From: Fragum whitleyi
Taxonomy: Eukaryota > Mollusca > Bivalvia > Cardiida > Cardiidae
Direction of reading: 5' to 3'
Assembly (NCBI GenBank): GCA_948146395.1
Contig: OX411543.1
Span: forward strand, 21,802,026-21,866,025
Length of the DNA: 64,000 nucleotides
Of this stretch, positions 1 through 14,100 are shown piece after piece. The position numbers and the translations under genes were made by a program. The first letter of the stretch is position 1; each line of letters opens with the position of its first letter. The notes beneath the pieces are model-generated. The model was not told the DNA's origin, did no database searches, and saw only the letters and a program-made list of their open reading frames with translations.

Positions 1-529
1 AAGTTTCATAAACTTGGAATTTTGATATCTACCAATGTGTTAAATCAAGGTAACACACTCTTAATACACTTACAGTAGTTTGACACTAGCTTCTAATTTT
101 CATAATAAACAGCACTAAATCAGAGAGGACCACTGTCATTTTAACAATTAACCGTTACTTTGCACACATTTTTTGCATCACTTTGGCCCTATTGCATGTT
201 CCTCGAATTTCATTTCAGAAGGCATTTAAATCTCCGAAACATTCATTCAAATCAGTCTTTTCTGACTAGTTTTTGACTGGTTTTCAGTCTATTTCTATTC
301 TTTAAAGCAGTCTGTAGTCATTTACACCACCAATTATTTCTAAACCAGTCTCAGATCTATTTATAAATTGAATGGTACACATTTTTCTCAGACATCAATA
401 TTGACAGGTACTCCATTCTCAGATCTATATTTAGATTAAATTGTTTCATATTCATTATGATATCCTATGTTCCACTCAAGCGTTTTACATGGACACCTTT
501 CCAAAACTTGCTCAATCTTTGTGCCTACT
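1..529. other. AT-rich flank beyond the DDR 3' end
   Basis: No coding frame, repeat or RNA gene recognised. A few short reiterations of cagtct-type strings occur at 260-360. Confidence 0.5.
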
Positions 530-557
530 TTTATTGACTCAGACAGTAACTGTTAAA

Positions 558-628
558 ATGGCTCATCGCAACACTATTTTAAGTGCCTATATTAAAAAAT
601 AGGCACTTACAATAGTGTTACATAGTGA
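558..628. repeat. PAL1 palindromic MITE (GCACTT subtype)
   Basis: Near-perfect hairpin: left arm caacactattttaagtgcc, right arm ggcacttacaatagtgtt, loop of about 15 bp. One of about 13 copies in the window. It falls in the putative DDR 3' UTR, so it would be transcribed as a stem-loop. Confidence 0.8.
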
Positions 629-723
629 TATAGTAAAGCACACATTGCTAGTGTTTCTGTTTCTATGGCACTCACATACAAACACATCTTTCACCATTTT
701 AAAACGTGTCCTTTTTTCTCCTC

Positions 724-776
724 CACAACAAAAGGAATTGTCCAATCAAAACACAACAAAAGGAATTGTCCAATCA
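724..776. repeat. Two-copy 28-bp direct repeat
   Basis: The 25-bp string beginning cacaacaaaaggaattg occurs at 724 and again at 752 without mismatch, a 28-bp period. It lies in the probable DDR 3' UTR. CCAAT (tccaatca) appears in each copy, probably by chance. Confidence 0.8.
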
Positions 777-1087
777 TATGGCCACAGCTATATTTGAAAT
801 ATCCAATCAAATGGCAACTTCTGGTTCCTTCACCGTTTTTTTTTCATTAATAACAAAATTGCACATAAACTGGGCATCAGCAACTTGACTAGGTTAATTT
901 AAAGGTCATTGACGAAGTGATGTCATATAATTGTTTCCAAGTTCAAGCTGCGTCGTTTCATTTCAATCAACACGGGTATGTTCATCAGATCATTTTCTTT
1001 AAATCCAGCTCGATTCATACACTCCATGATTTTTGTCACCTGTTCTGGTGACATTTTCCCCAGAATTCCCGCAGCATCCTCAGATAG

Positions 1088-1423
1088 TCAGCAAACTGGA
1101 ACTTTAATTTGGTTCATTTTTTCGTCCTTAGGATTATATCCCATATTTTTTCTTTGTAAAAACATTTGGATTTCACGGAAACTAGGTCGTTCACTTTCAG
1201 ATCTGTTCCAACACTCGATCATTAAATCGTAAATTTCTTTTGGGCAATTCCCTGGCATAGGTAACACTACTTGTTTGTGTTTGTCATTTCTATAATAATG
1301 TCCTGCATTTTCAATCACAAGTTCATCACTCATTTTATCGAATGGTTGTTCACGAGCAAAAGTCAATATTTCCCACAAAGTTACTCCAAATGACCAAACA
1401 TCACTCTTTGTTGTGAATTTGCC
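1088..1423 (-). CDS. DDR last coding exon: kinase C-lobe and stop
   Basis: Residues 794-904 and a TGA stop at 1088-1090. [25 protein letters not shown], then [12 protein letters not shown] give the alphaF to alphaI end of the kinase. After RPSF there is a tail of about 29 residues ending KVPVC, longer than I recall for DDR2, whose protein stops soon after the equivalent helix. Acceptor tttttttcag|GGC. Confidence 0.95.
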   Translation of the reverse strand, partial: GKFTTKSDVWSFGVTLWEILTFAREQPFDKMSDELVIENAGHYYRNDKHKQVVLPMPGNCPKEIYDLMIECWNRSESERPSFREIQMFLQRKNMGYNPKDEKMNQIKVPVC

Positions 1424-4400
1424 CTGAAAAAAACAAATACAGGTTGAAAGAAACCACAATTGTACTGCTTTTGGTGACTGATACACCTGACAATGGCTTC
1501 CAGCTATTTTTTTTATAGAATTTGTATACAACTTTATAATCTAATAAGCTTTATATCAAAATCAGGCAAGTCGTTTATCTTTCCCTTAAGGTAGTAGACT
1601 CATCACAGATCCACAACATTTTGGAACTCACGCTCTTTCACAATATTGACTGAGGTTTCCTAATGAAAATCATTAGGAAACCTTGGTAAACACTGTTCAA
1701 GATCATTATTTCCGAAACATTGCAGAACTATTAGGGGTCAACTACCTTAATATACCCTTGTCAGAAGATTTCTTTACTTCAACTATTACAAACCAGTCTT
1801 AAAGTGTATGATTCCTTTAGAATAAAAATTTCAACTCAATAGATTGTCCTCTTAGTCTTACTGAATTCTATGATGTTCCAACCATTAGAATCTTCTCATT
1901 GAGATTATTTAAATGGATTTCCAACAACCTGAGATTAAATATAATAAAAGATTTTTTTTTTCTTTTAAGTATATTAACTTTTTCAGAGATTTTGCTTTCA
2001 GGGAAAAGGACTTTTACAATGGTCAGTTAGCAAAATTGGTTGCTTTATAGAAGTGGTCGCTCGTGCAATATCAACTGAAATATCAGAACTATTTAAGCAA
2101 AATAGTCTTACCAATAAAATTGATTCCCACGCCATCCACCTGATTGGCAGAACGGCTCTTCCTTCGATTCTGTAATAATCAGCGCTGTACAAACTCCGAC
2201 TCATACCAAAATCGGAGATTTTGATTGTAAAGTTGGTTCCGACTAGACAATTACGAGTTGCAAGGTCACGATGTACCATGTTTAATGACTCCAGATATTT
2301 CATTCCTGAAGCTATCTGGGATGCCATGTAGATTAGACATCCATAACTGAAAAAAATGAAGAGGGTTTTTTAAAAGATGGAGTTTCCATTCTTTTCCAAA
2401 AACAGTCAAAGAGTAAAATTAAATAAGTATTGAAATGAGATTCAAAAAGTGCATGCTGAAGCAAGATTCCAAAACTTGTTGATATTTAAAAGAAAAAATA
2501 ATGAAATTATCACCACTGTTTTGCCTCACATTATTCAATAATGATCACATTGATGCCTTACATAGGCGTATCAAGGACTTCAAAATTTATACACACTCAG
2601 AAGGCGACAAGCTCACTTTTTATGATTTGAGCTTTTGTGAATAACCAAAACATCGTAACTTCAGTTTCTTTTTTGCACTTGCTTAAATTGCTTTATGGTA
2701 GTTTCATCCTTGCCTTATATACAATATTTGAACAACAAGAGCACCGCCAACGGGTGCCTATGCTTGGCTGTTGAGTGCTGGATGGTGGGAAAAAATCTAA
2801 GTCAAAAAAGGGGCATAAATTGTTCAAAATGCATCTAGAGTTATCCCCCTTGATAGTATAGGTTGCTCTTTTGATTGTGAACATGTGTGCCAGTTTTCAA
2901 GTAAATGCTGTCAATAGAACCAGAGATATCACAAAATGTCAAAGTTTATGCACGACAACGACAACGATAACGACGAAGACGATAATAAAGACATGAAAGC
3001 TATAGCAATACCTTAGGTTTTCTCCGAAAACAGCCGAGCTAAAAATTTAAAGAACCTTACCTTAGAGTTTTTGCATTTGCAGCTTCCGCCATGGGCGACT
3101 CAGGTACATGATCTAGCAGAAACTGGTTCAAATCTCCGTATTTCATGTACTCGACGATCATACAGAGAGGCTCCTCTCGTACACAAACCCCCAAAACACG
3201 CACAATATTCGGGTCCTTCAACTGGGACATTATCTTGATCTCTTTCTGGAAATCACTCCTGAAATAGAAAAAAAAAAAAAATTATTTCACAATTCATCAC
3301 TTTAAGGTAAATCAGGAACTTTAACAGTGTTGACACTTTCCTGTTTTACAAAAATTTTGGACCTGTCCAAATTCAAAGGTTTTTCAGACGAAAATTTAAA
3401 GTGCATTTAATTTGAAAAATAACCATTCAGTAGGGTAGAAAATAGTGAGGAAAAGAAGAAATTGCTTGTCAGAAGCAATTTCTTCTTTTTTCACAATGTT
3501 TTCTCAATCATACAATCACAAGCACGTAAAAAGAAGGGATTAAACAGCAAAGGGTTAACATGATGTACCCATAATAGTTCTGAAAGGTTTCAGAAGTCAG
3601 GAACTTTAACAATGTTAATCCAGCTTTCCTAATGATTTCATTAGGAAACCTTGGTCAACATTGTGGAATATCATGAGTTCTTAAATGTTGCGGAACTCTT
3701 ACAGGTCAACTACCTTAAAGAGGGATTTTTTCTAATTCTAAATTATGCATTTCTGTTGTTATAGTAAACCATCTTCCCAAACTCAGCAGGCAATAACTAA
3801 AGTCCAAGGACTTACAAAGCTTTTGTCCACTATCCAACAGCCAAGAGTAGGCATCTATTGGCAGTGCTCTTTTAATCCAGTATGGTAAGGTTTAACCATA
3901 AGCTCAAGGCTAATCATGTTACTTTAAATCTTGCTGAATATAAATTGCATTTCAAACAAATTGCCAAATTTGGGATGTTCAACCAGTTTGGCTCAAGTTA
4001 TTACAAACAATGATAGAGAGAAAGCAAACAGTGTATGTACAGATTGATCTTTGGCTATATTGCCCACAAAAGCCATGTTTACAGCATGAATAAATTATGC
4101 AATTCGCAGCATCGATCAACACTGTAGTTCAAGGCTATTTAGGGTTACAACATAATTAAACTAAACTGACTAAATTTGGACCCGTAATAGTTCCACAACA
4201 TTTCGGAAGAAGTGAACTTTAACAGCGTTAACAGAGGTTTCCTAATGATTTCATTAGGAAACCTTGGTCAACATTGTGAAAGACAATGAGTTCCACAATG
4301 TTGCTGAACTATTATGGTTCCACTACATTAATGTCTTTGTTTTTCAGGTCTAGAGAAAAGCAATAAAAATGTTGGCCAGACAAAATCTGTCTTAGTAACC

Positions 4401-7400
4401 AATATATTCCATCCATTTCCATATTTGGGCAATAACAGACGAAATTCAATTTTCTCCCGGATATTAAATCACAGAAATTATCCAAGTTAAGTAACAGATA
4501 CATTTTTTCTTGTACTTCTTTTGATTCAAGGACTAGGTGAATGGGAATCTTTTGGGAAATTGGCTTGCAAGACTTGGGTTTGACTCGACTTTCAATGATG
4601 TAAATCTAATATCATTTATAACATTTATATAACAGCATGACAGCAGCTGGAGCACCTTATCATGGATTCCTGGTATTTCTCCAAAAAGTACTACTGAGAC
4701 ATCCTTTCCGAGCCTTCAGATGCTCATGTAGCTTTGAAAATTTTGTTAATGGTAAATTACATATAACAGAGGTTGAATTTGATTAGTTAGCATGGGGTTT
4801 TATGGGGCTTTCAACAATCTTTCAGTTATTTTGCGGAGCACCTAACAATGGATTCCTGGTATTTCTCACACCAGTACCACCATCACATCCTTTCCTAGCC
4901 TCCAGCTGCTATCCCACATAGGTCTTCGATCATCAACCCATTGCCGGGAGACAAATAGTCGGAAAGGATGAGTGTTGCCATCAGGGATGAAACCCAGAAC
5001 CTCTATATTGACAATCTGACACACTATCAACAAAGCTATGACAGCAGCCTGAGGTTGACTTTGAAGGAGTTACATTCATGAGATAAATGTCTACAGATGG
5101 ACAGAAAGACAGAGAAATATGATGATTTACAGACAGACAGGCAGGCAGAATGATGATAACAACATACACCCAATTTTGACAACATATGAAAATTCATTGT
5201 TTTGATTTTTCTATCTTGATTGCAACACAATATTGGGACCTACTTCGTGTAAAATCTCATAAAACTGCCAGACATTTTGTAATCCCATATTTGTCATTTC
5301 CTGATTGGCCTCGATCCATTTGACGACTTCACGATCACATTTCAATATTTCAGTAATTATTCGTCTACGAAAAAATGCAATCCCATGATGCTTTCCTAGG
5401 GTAAAACATCACACACTGTCTGGTAACATCAGGTATAAAGTTTCGAAAGAGATGTTAAATTCTTTCAACAGACGATTTCCATCATTGATTTTTTTTGTTT
5501 CTTCATTTTCATTTTGTCTATTGAAAGATCCTTAACAGTTTTAACATTCACAGAAAAATTGTGGTTTTATCCATCACAAGAAAACAAAGTTTAAATAGAA
5601 CCTTATTCAAAGTACTTGAGGGTAAATTTGAAACAAAGTGTAATTCAATGGCTTGGTGTAAAACGTTTGCAACTGCCTATTATTTGTATAGGTACTTACA
5701 ACCGTTTTGCACTGATCCATCGGTATACCCTAGTTGAATCAAATGTGAAAAGGAGAAATTAAAGAATCATTTTTAAAGTTTTTCCTAATTTCCTTCAATT
5801 TTGAATCTTGATAAATTTCATCATGCTGTTATCGCATATTCCTGCTTTGGCCAAAGTTTTGTTAGGCAGAAAAGAACAAGATCAGACTGCACTGCCATGC
5901 ACTCACTGCCTGCTTTTTACTTAATAATTGTTGGAAAAACTTGAACTAGGTTAAAATGCCCCAAAAATTGGCAATTTGTTTGAAACAATTTCAAATTCTC
6001 CAGGATATGGGTTAAGAAAATTCAAATTTCATCTCAATCTTCTTTCAATTCAAACTAACCAGCCATGAGTTTTCATTAGGAATAATCTTTTCAAACTATA
6101 AAGTTTAAAGAATTGTTGCTAAGAAACAAAATTAAATCAAGACAATCAGCTCATTTTACACCCACCTTGCTCTATCATCTGCCTCTTTTCGGAGCATTTT
6201 TACCGCAACCAAAACTGGGCGTGACGGATTTCGACTGATGAAATAATCCTCTGGCAAATAATCAGCAATATCTACCGCCTCACATAGGTGCACCTGCAGG
6301 GCAAGAAAATCGAGAATATAAAATATCGTCAATTACGAGAAACAGAAGGGGAGGGAAAATAAAGAATCGTAAATTAGGAGAAAAACAGGAAAACTTAGAT
6401 AAAATAACTGTTCTCAGGTTTTTGCAAATTAACACATTCTGTGGTTTATGACGATACTTGATTTTTTCTCAAATTAATCCAGAAATATGTCAGTGAATAA
6501 AGTTACAGTTGTAGCTATAACTCATATCAACACAATCCCTCATTTTCGTGTGAGTGAAAATGGCTGGATTTTCAAGAAATATCTTTTACCAACTCTTAAC
6601 AAATCTACGCCCTGAGAGACCAAATTCAATGAAAAAATACAATGAAACGTGTAATTTTCCAATTATTCATCATGTTCACCAACACCTTTTTACACCTTAC
6701 TAAGGACTTCGATACGTTTGAGACTATCCAATTTGGTTGGACTGTGCAAAACTTTTGTAATTTCCTGAATTTTTAATGGTACTTAAAAGTTTGTATGTGC
6801 AACGAACTATTTATTCCCCTGAAAAAAAATGTCTTACCTCCCCAAATTGTCCCTCGCCAAGGACCTCAACAAATCTGAGGCTCTCACGGGGAAACTCAAC
6901 CACAGATAAATCTATTGTCAACAACAATTCTGCATTTGGTATTGAATATACACTATTACCACTGGCTCCCTGCAATAGACAACAAAAAAAATGTATTTGT
7001 TTTGCATGCTCCATCAAAAAGGTCTAGGTCTAAACGCTTTTGATATATTTGGGATAAATAGACAATAATATGTTAGTGTCTTTAAACATTATTTTAATCT
7101 GGTCAAGGTTTGGAGAATTTGTCATGACTAGGCAAAGCCATTATAATTTCTCCCATATATATATGTAAGATACTTACATCTAAATCTATTCATCAGGCAA
7201 TAGTTTTTCAATGCTAAAAGTTTCCGAAACCTTTAAGATCAAAGAAATTCATGTGCCATCATGAAAATGCAAACTCTTTCTAAAATAGACTGCCTAATAT
7301 CATTTTATATTATATAGCAGGTGATAACATGATATAACGCATTCATGGCATAGTTCAAAACAGCCATATTAGTGCCATTGATAAAACAAGATGTTTTTGT

Positions 7401-10400
7401 GAAACACTAATGCACCCATAACAGCATTTTTTTTTCAAAGTTTGACCTTGACAGATGACCTTGACCTTGTCACATGACCTTGACTTTGGTATCAGCAGAT
7501 GCGGATCATTGAGATCTATCATCATGCCAAATATGAGCCTTGTATCTTGAATAGGCTTGAAGATATTGGCAATATTAAGTTTTTTGGTTAACTTTTGCAG
7601 ACAGACAGACAGACAGACAGACGGACAACGGTAAAACAATATGCCCCTGATCTTTCGGCGGGGGCATAATAATAACAGTTTTCAACTAAATTTTTGATAT
7701 GCTCACACATTCTATGATTATGTCACAATCGTACTTTTTCTTACAACTAGGTATGCTGATTTTTTACATGAAAACATCTTTGTAACTTCTGTTTTTATTT
7801 GTTTGGATTTAATCACTGCTTTCAACAGTATTGCAGCTATATCACAATGGCTGGTGCACCTAACAATGGTTTCTTGTAACATCATGACAACCACAACATT
7901 TCAATTTAGCCACCAATAACCCGTCCCACTTTCATTTGAAAATTGGTCGGTGACAAATGAAGTAGGAGTCATTGACTTTTGACAAATTGACAGAGCTTGG
8001 ATTTGCACTCATCACCAAAGAATTGAAAGCCAAATGCCATACTAAGCTGACCAGGCTCAGCTTAAAATTGAATTGTTACTGCATTTTTTTTTTTCAAATA
8101 AATAACTATGATCCCCTTTACTGGAGGTAATCTGTAGTTATAGCAGTTAGCAAATAAGTTGTTGTAACTTATAGTAAATCATTGGTTACAGATAAGAACG
8201 TCGTGAAATGAACTATGTGAATGATTTTGGAATGAAATTGAATGAGTGTGGGGAGTGAGTTTTGAGTGAAATTAAAAGGGAGGATCTCAAAATTAGCAAT
8301 ATTAATTACCTCAATTTAATAAACATACTTTTCTGATTGTACGTCTTTGTGGACCTATCAGACACTTTATAGTCCATCAGCTAATGAAATCGTAGAATGG
8401 ATAGATCGATTTGAATTTATTGTTGAAAATTCTTGAACAATTTCTAAATGTTTTCTTTATGATTTTGGCACATTTTTTATCTATTTAAGTGAGTGTTTGG
8501 ATTGAATACATGGAGTGCTAAGTGAATGTTTAAGTATGATTTTGATCGGATTGAGTGTCAATTTCACGATATTTTTAACTGTACCTTTGATTATCCTTGA
8601 CCCTAACAACTGTCAGTCAAGCCTTCAGACTATGCTTTCTGAAATAGTGTGAATAATAAAGAACATTTCTTACCTGCAAATTTGGAATGTTTAAAGCATG
8701 TGAACTGACAACATCGGCAGCGGCATAGAGGGCGTCGTAAGTGGGCGGAGCTAAGTCTAATGGGTTGATCATGCCCTGCCCCCTGATGGGAGGTTGGGGC
8801 GGGTAGATAGGAGGGAGGGAAACCACGAGGGCGGGCTTTGTGACATCAGGTACTGCATAATCTCGCATGTCTGTTGAGAGAAAGAAAAAGATAAAGAACC
8901 ATTCCATAATGCATTTACACAAGAACATGTAGATATTAAATCAAACTTTCCTATGCTGTAGAAAATATTCTTCGGAAAGAAACTGGTTGCTATGCATAAT
9001 TTTATTCTTTTTCCACAGTATTCGTCAAGTTTGAATTAACAGAGACATTAAATCTAGGGACTGCACATGAAAGGGTCAATAACTTTAGATTTTTTTTATT
9101 TTTTCCATTTCTTGAAACTTATTTCTCTTAATAGTTTTCAAGAAAAATAATCCTAAATGATTATACTTGTTAAAATAATACAGAGAGTTGCAGGGTTTAT
9201 ATTTTAAAAAGCATGGCCCATGGGAGCTGAAATTTATTTACATTAATTTACTGCCTTTACAGAAAAAATTTCAAGAATCAAAATTTTGTCAAGAATATGC
9301 TTACTTCGCATGTTTTATGATAGGGCTCATCGGAGATTCATACTATTGCATAAATTGTAAGCCCATCTAATTTATAATATTGCCCGCTAAGTCTGCAAGA
9401 TGTTACGAAAACCCCAACCATCTGAAAAATTTCTATCATAACCACACAAAACTTTCCAAAATTCAGAGTAAATAAATACTTAAGAGATATCAAACTTGCA
9501 AGTTTATTTTCTAATCTTAATTAAAAACATTCTTTTGTCTGCAAAAATGATCACAGTTCCATCCCTTCATACCCTTTATCAGACAATATATTTCTGAACT
9601 AGTTTAGGGTAATTGAATAATTGAATTGAAAAGTTCAACAAATAATTGTGACCTGTCACGCAAAAAGGGACCATTTGGGTAAGGTGTAAAGTTTTGATCC
9701 TTGTCAGACTGTGCAGACTGCGCAGACTGACCAGGGTCGAAACTTTTTGCACTTTACAAATTTTCTAATCTACTAGAATCTACTACTAACATTCTACCTC
9801 CATGTGAAGGAATTTTTGTGATTCGACTTCTAATTGACCTCTCCTAGAACCAATCTCTTTTTCAAAAGTTTATTTGACGGAATTCCCAGATGGTCCCTTT
9901 TTACCTGAGGGTTCACAATTAAGAAATTGGTGTCCTCCTTCTCAGATGCACTTAATTGGTTAACAAGGTTCAATTTTTAAATACTTGCAACCATTTTGAT
10001 TTTAGATTCAAATATTTCATGTAGACAATTTACAAGCATTATTGAGACATACAGATAAGAGAGAGTAAAGCCAGTCTAAAATCTTCATTTCTCAATGAAA
10101 CCCTATGCTGTGTGTACTCATTTGAATAATCTCGGGGAGCCAATTTCAATGAGTATTAATAACACAGGGGTTGTGCTATAATTATTAAAATATTTTGATC
10201 TAAAATAACCCCCCCTCTCTATCTGAAGCTCTGGTAAGCACAACACAGAGTTCCATTGAGAAATAGAAATTAGACAGAAGTTAACTTTTTTTATCCATTC
10301 TACTGAAATTAATGTAAAATTTATACATAAGATAATCAATTTTCTATTTTCTTGAATGAGATGTTTTAACCCTTTGCTGTTTAATCCCTGCTTTTTACAT

Positions 10401-11133
10401 GCCTGTGATTTTATGATTGAGAAAACATTGTGAAAAAAGAAGAAATTGCCTCTGACAAGCAATTTCTTCTTTTTCCACACTATTTTCTACCCTACTGAAT
10501 GGATATTTTTCAAATTAAATCCACTGTAACTTTTCGTCTGCAAAACCTTTGAATTTGGACAGGTCCAAAATTTTGTAAAACAGGAAAGTGTAAAAAATAT
10601 TTTTCAGACCAAATGTATTTGTAAAACATGAATGCCCCACAGTAATTTTTTATGAAGTTTGACCTTGTCACAAAACCTTGACCTTGGTACCAACAAATAA
10701 GTATCTTTAAGATCTATCATCATGCCAAAAATAAACATTATATCTAAAACAGGATAGAAGTAATTGGCATTGTTAATTTGGTTAAGTTTTGCAGACAGAC
10801 TGACAGACAGATGGACAACAGTAAAATAGCATGCACCCAATCATATCGTTGCAGGAGCATAAAATCAGTCAAGATTTTTCCGTCAAAGTAACTGAATATG
10901 TATTTCAACAAGCTCCAAAAGCCTCTCATTGTTGAGATTATTTCATGCAAGATTATGAGCAGTGTATTAACTTAAAGTACTTTTTAATACAAGTTATTGT
11001 GATTCCAAGCATTTTCACGTCTAGAAACATGAAAACAAGCTCTCTGTTTTAATGACTATTCCTTCGCAAATGAAAACCCATGCTCAAAATTTGTTGTCTT
11101 GAAATGGCTTAATCTTATGTTGTTGTTGTTTTT

Positions 11134-11166
<33 letters not shown>

Positions 11167-14100
11167 GATTTGAAATTCTTTTTTTGTGTTAACTGATTAT
11201 AATAAAAGCAATTTTGTTTTCCTTTACAGGCAATTTCTTTCCAAAACCTTTTGCTAAAATGTTATAAATTTTTCAGTCTATTACAAGTTTTTTCAAACTT
11301 TGTAAAGAAAATCAATCCTAAAGTTCAAATGCAACTGAAGAAAGACAGAATCTAATAACTCATCGAATAACAATAATGTCTACATACACGAAATATCAAA
11401 TAATTAAATCTTCAATTATAGCGGAAAAGTTCAGAAATAAGTGAACATCGAAAGCTATTTTAGGTGTGATAATAACGGTAATATTGCAGTTGCCGTGGCA
11501 GCTAAATGATATAATCATAATTTAGAGAATAAAATTTCAAAATTTACTGATACTTTATACTTATCTAGATGTAATTTCACTCCTTTATTGATAAAAATTA
11601 TCGTTTAGGGTGAAATTTTAGAAAATTTTATGTATACCCTTTTTTGAGTTAGTAGGAAAAATGTTATAACTGATCGTAAGCTCATTCCTTTTAACCCTTG
11701 TCAAGCTGAGCCTGGAATATTCCTACATTTGCAGGAGGTATAGACAATGTCTATAGACATATGTGCAGTCTGATCTTAGTCTACACCACCTTGTTTTCCT
11801 TTTCAAATCACAAAAGTTTGAGAATGATATTTTTCAAAATTAATACTGAAACATAATTAGTGCATCCAGTGCTTTCAGCACATAGATTTTTATGCAATTT
11901 TTCTAAGGTTTGTATTCAGTAAGAAATGGATTAATGATTTCCAAAGCTTTCATTTCCCTCATCTAACAAAATTAGAAATTTAAAAAGAAGAACATGAGGA
12001 ACGGCCCAATCAATCATTTCACATTTCTATCTCATTTTTTTTAATGTTATAATGAAAGAGCATATCATTGTTGAGGGACCTAGCTGGAGTTTCAAACATA
12101 ATGGTGGGGTACTAAGACATTTGTTTGACCCCTTCTTAAATATGGAGATTCTGGGTTAAGCACGACAACCCCTACATTCAGGAGGATAAAACAGTGCAAA
12201 CACTTTGCCAATTATACCCCACTTTGCATGCAAATGTACATGCAAAGTGGTGTATAATTGGCAAACAGTTTGCACCGTTTTGTCTCCCTGAGAGAAAGGC
12301 TGGGTTTATAAATTTAGCCCAAGATTCTTTGGCTGATTAGTAATAGTTAGAAGATTACACAATGTTAGTACATGCATGCTAATATGATAAATGGGAAAAA
12401 AGCAAAACACAGATTTTTTTCAGACTAAACCCAAAAGCTCAATTTTAGGTCATAACTAATTAGAAGTTCTTTGGCCTTTCCCAAAACAAATAACATTAGA
12501 ACACCCATATTGGAAGGATCAGCTAATTTCAAATAAAGCAACACTAAATTTCCTTTCCTATTTTAGTGCCTTTGACATGCTTTGGTCTACAATTATGAAT
12601 AACCATCCATTCAATAGATGCCAGCTTATAGACTTCTTCCTCAATTTTGAATACTTAAAACATACTTATGTTGGTGTTAATGGGATTTTATACCACTTTC
12701 AAGACAAATCCGAATCGATGACTCAGCGTGAAACAGTTGTAACTGCCTATATGTTTATAGGCAGTTACAACTATTTTACACTAAGCCATCTAATAATACC
12801 CTGCCTAACTATGCCCTCCTGTCATACCTCGCACTAGTACAACCACCACAGATTTCCTCCGAGCCACCAGTAGCTCATTGACGTCTCACTTAGGCCTAAT
12901 ATTTTTTCATTGTCCAAACGGTGGTAGGAAATTCATGCATGTCAAACTGATTCCTGCTGGATAAAAGCTTGTCAAGTTTGGGATCAAATATAAAAAAAAA
13001 TATCTTTACGGAAGTTCTAGTCGTAGGGTATCTTTATAAAGCGTACAACATCTACCATACCTTCAGAGTACAAAATGAGTCTTGAAACAAAGCACATTAA
13101 TTTGGGAATCCCTAACCTACATTAAGCATACAACATCTATATGGGGATTATATGTGGGTTATAGATACAAATATCATGAATTTGACAACATGATCTAACT
13201 ATTTCCTCTCTCATTACAAGATGTTACTAGTTCTTCCTTCAACTTTTTTTCAATTTTAACTTTTTCAGTTTTGGTTTTTTTCTAAATACATAGCCCACAT
13301 GGGTAACAAAGTAAGTGGGTTTAATTTTAGTATTTTCTTATGTATCACAGCTCCCAATTAGAGGGAATGATGACAAATTAAATTTTTCATTCTAACTCCT
13401 ATGTTGTGGGTACTCATTGGAATTGTCTTGATGAGTCGATTTCAATTAGTTACACAACATTTGATTTGATTAAAGAAAAATTTAGTTTGGAAAACAAATT
13501 CACTGCCCCTGTCTAATTTATTGCCTAAAATGTTTGTAATAAATTGTCAAATTCATCATATCTGAGGCTGTACTAAAGGACAAGCAGATACAATATCAAT
13601 TTGACGGGTAACCATGGCAACAAAGTACCTTGTCCTTCAGAACTACTGGGAAGGTCAGGAAGGTTACGACCTTGAATTGAATCTTTGGGCTCCGAATAAC
13701 CCATTAAAAGTTTATCCCCACCGTTACATAAATGAGGATCCATGTCGTCGGTCGCTACTCCAGTATACATGTTCCCTTTTGAAATCTTGGCGGTCACTGC
13801 TGGATGTAATGTTGGCATGTTATTCATGTTCAAGGTCACATGGTCCACCATGGGTTTCATTCCGAGTCGGTTGTTATTCTGTTTCTGTTTATTGTGACGT
13901 ATGATGATGAATAATACGATGGCAAATAATACAACAATCAGGAATGCTAAAGCTCCGATGATTATTCCGATATATTGCTCTTCGAATGACTTCTTTTCTT
14001 CTGTCTTTGGAATATCATGTTCTTCATCTTCATGCTTATTGTAAATACCGTCTATATCTGTAAATATACAAATATAAACAGGGTTTGACACTAAAGGGAG

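Larger units (their letters stand above)
530..1087 (-). other. Putative DDR 3' UTR
   Basis: Sequence downstream of the DDR stop. A minus-strand AATAAA (reads tttatt at 530-535) is the first canonical polyadenylation signal I see, implying a 3' UTR of about 550 nt. It would include PAL1 palindrome copy 558-628 and a two-copy direct repeat at 724-776. Transcript data are absent, so the end is a guess. Confidence 0.4.

Noticed and set aside
978..1232. Plus-strand open frame of 84 codons
   Set aside because: It lies antisense over the last DDR kinase exon and has no family likeness; the minus strand explains the sequence.
13614..13904. Plus-strand open frame of 96 codons
   Set aside because: Antisense shadow of the DDR transmembrane exon.
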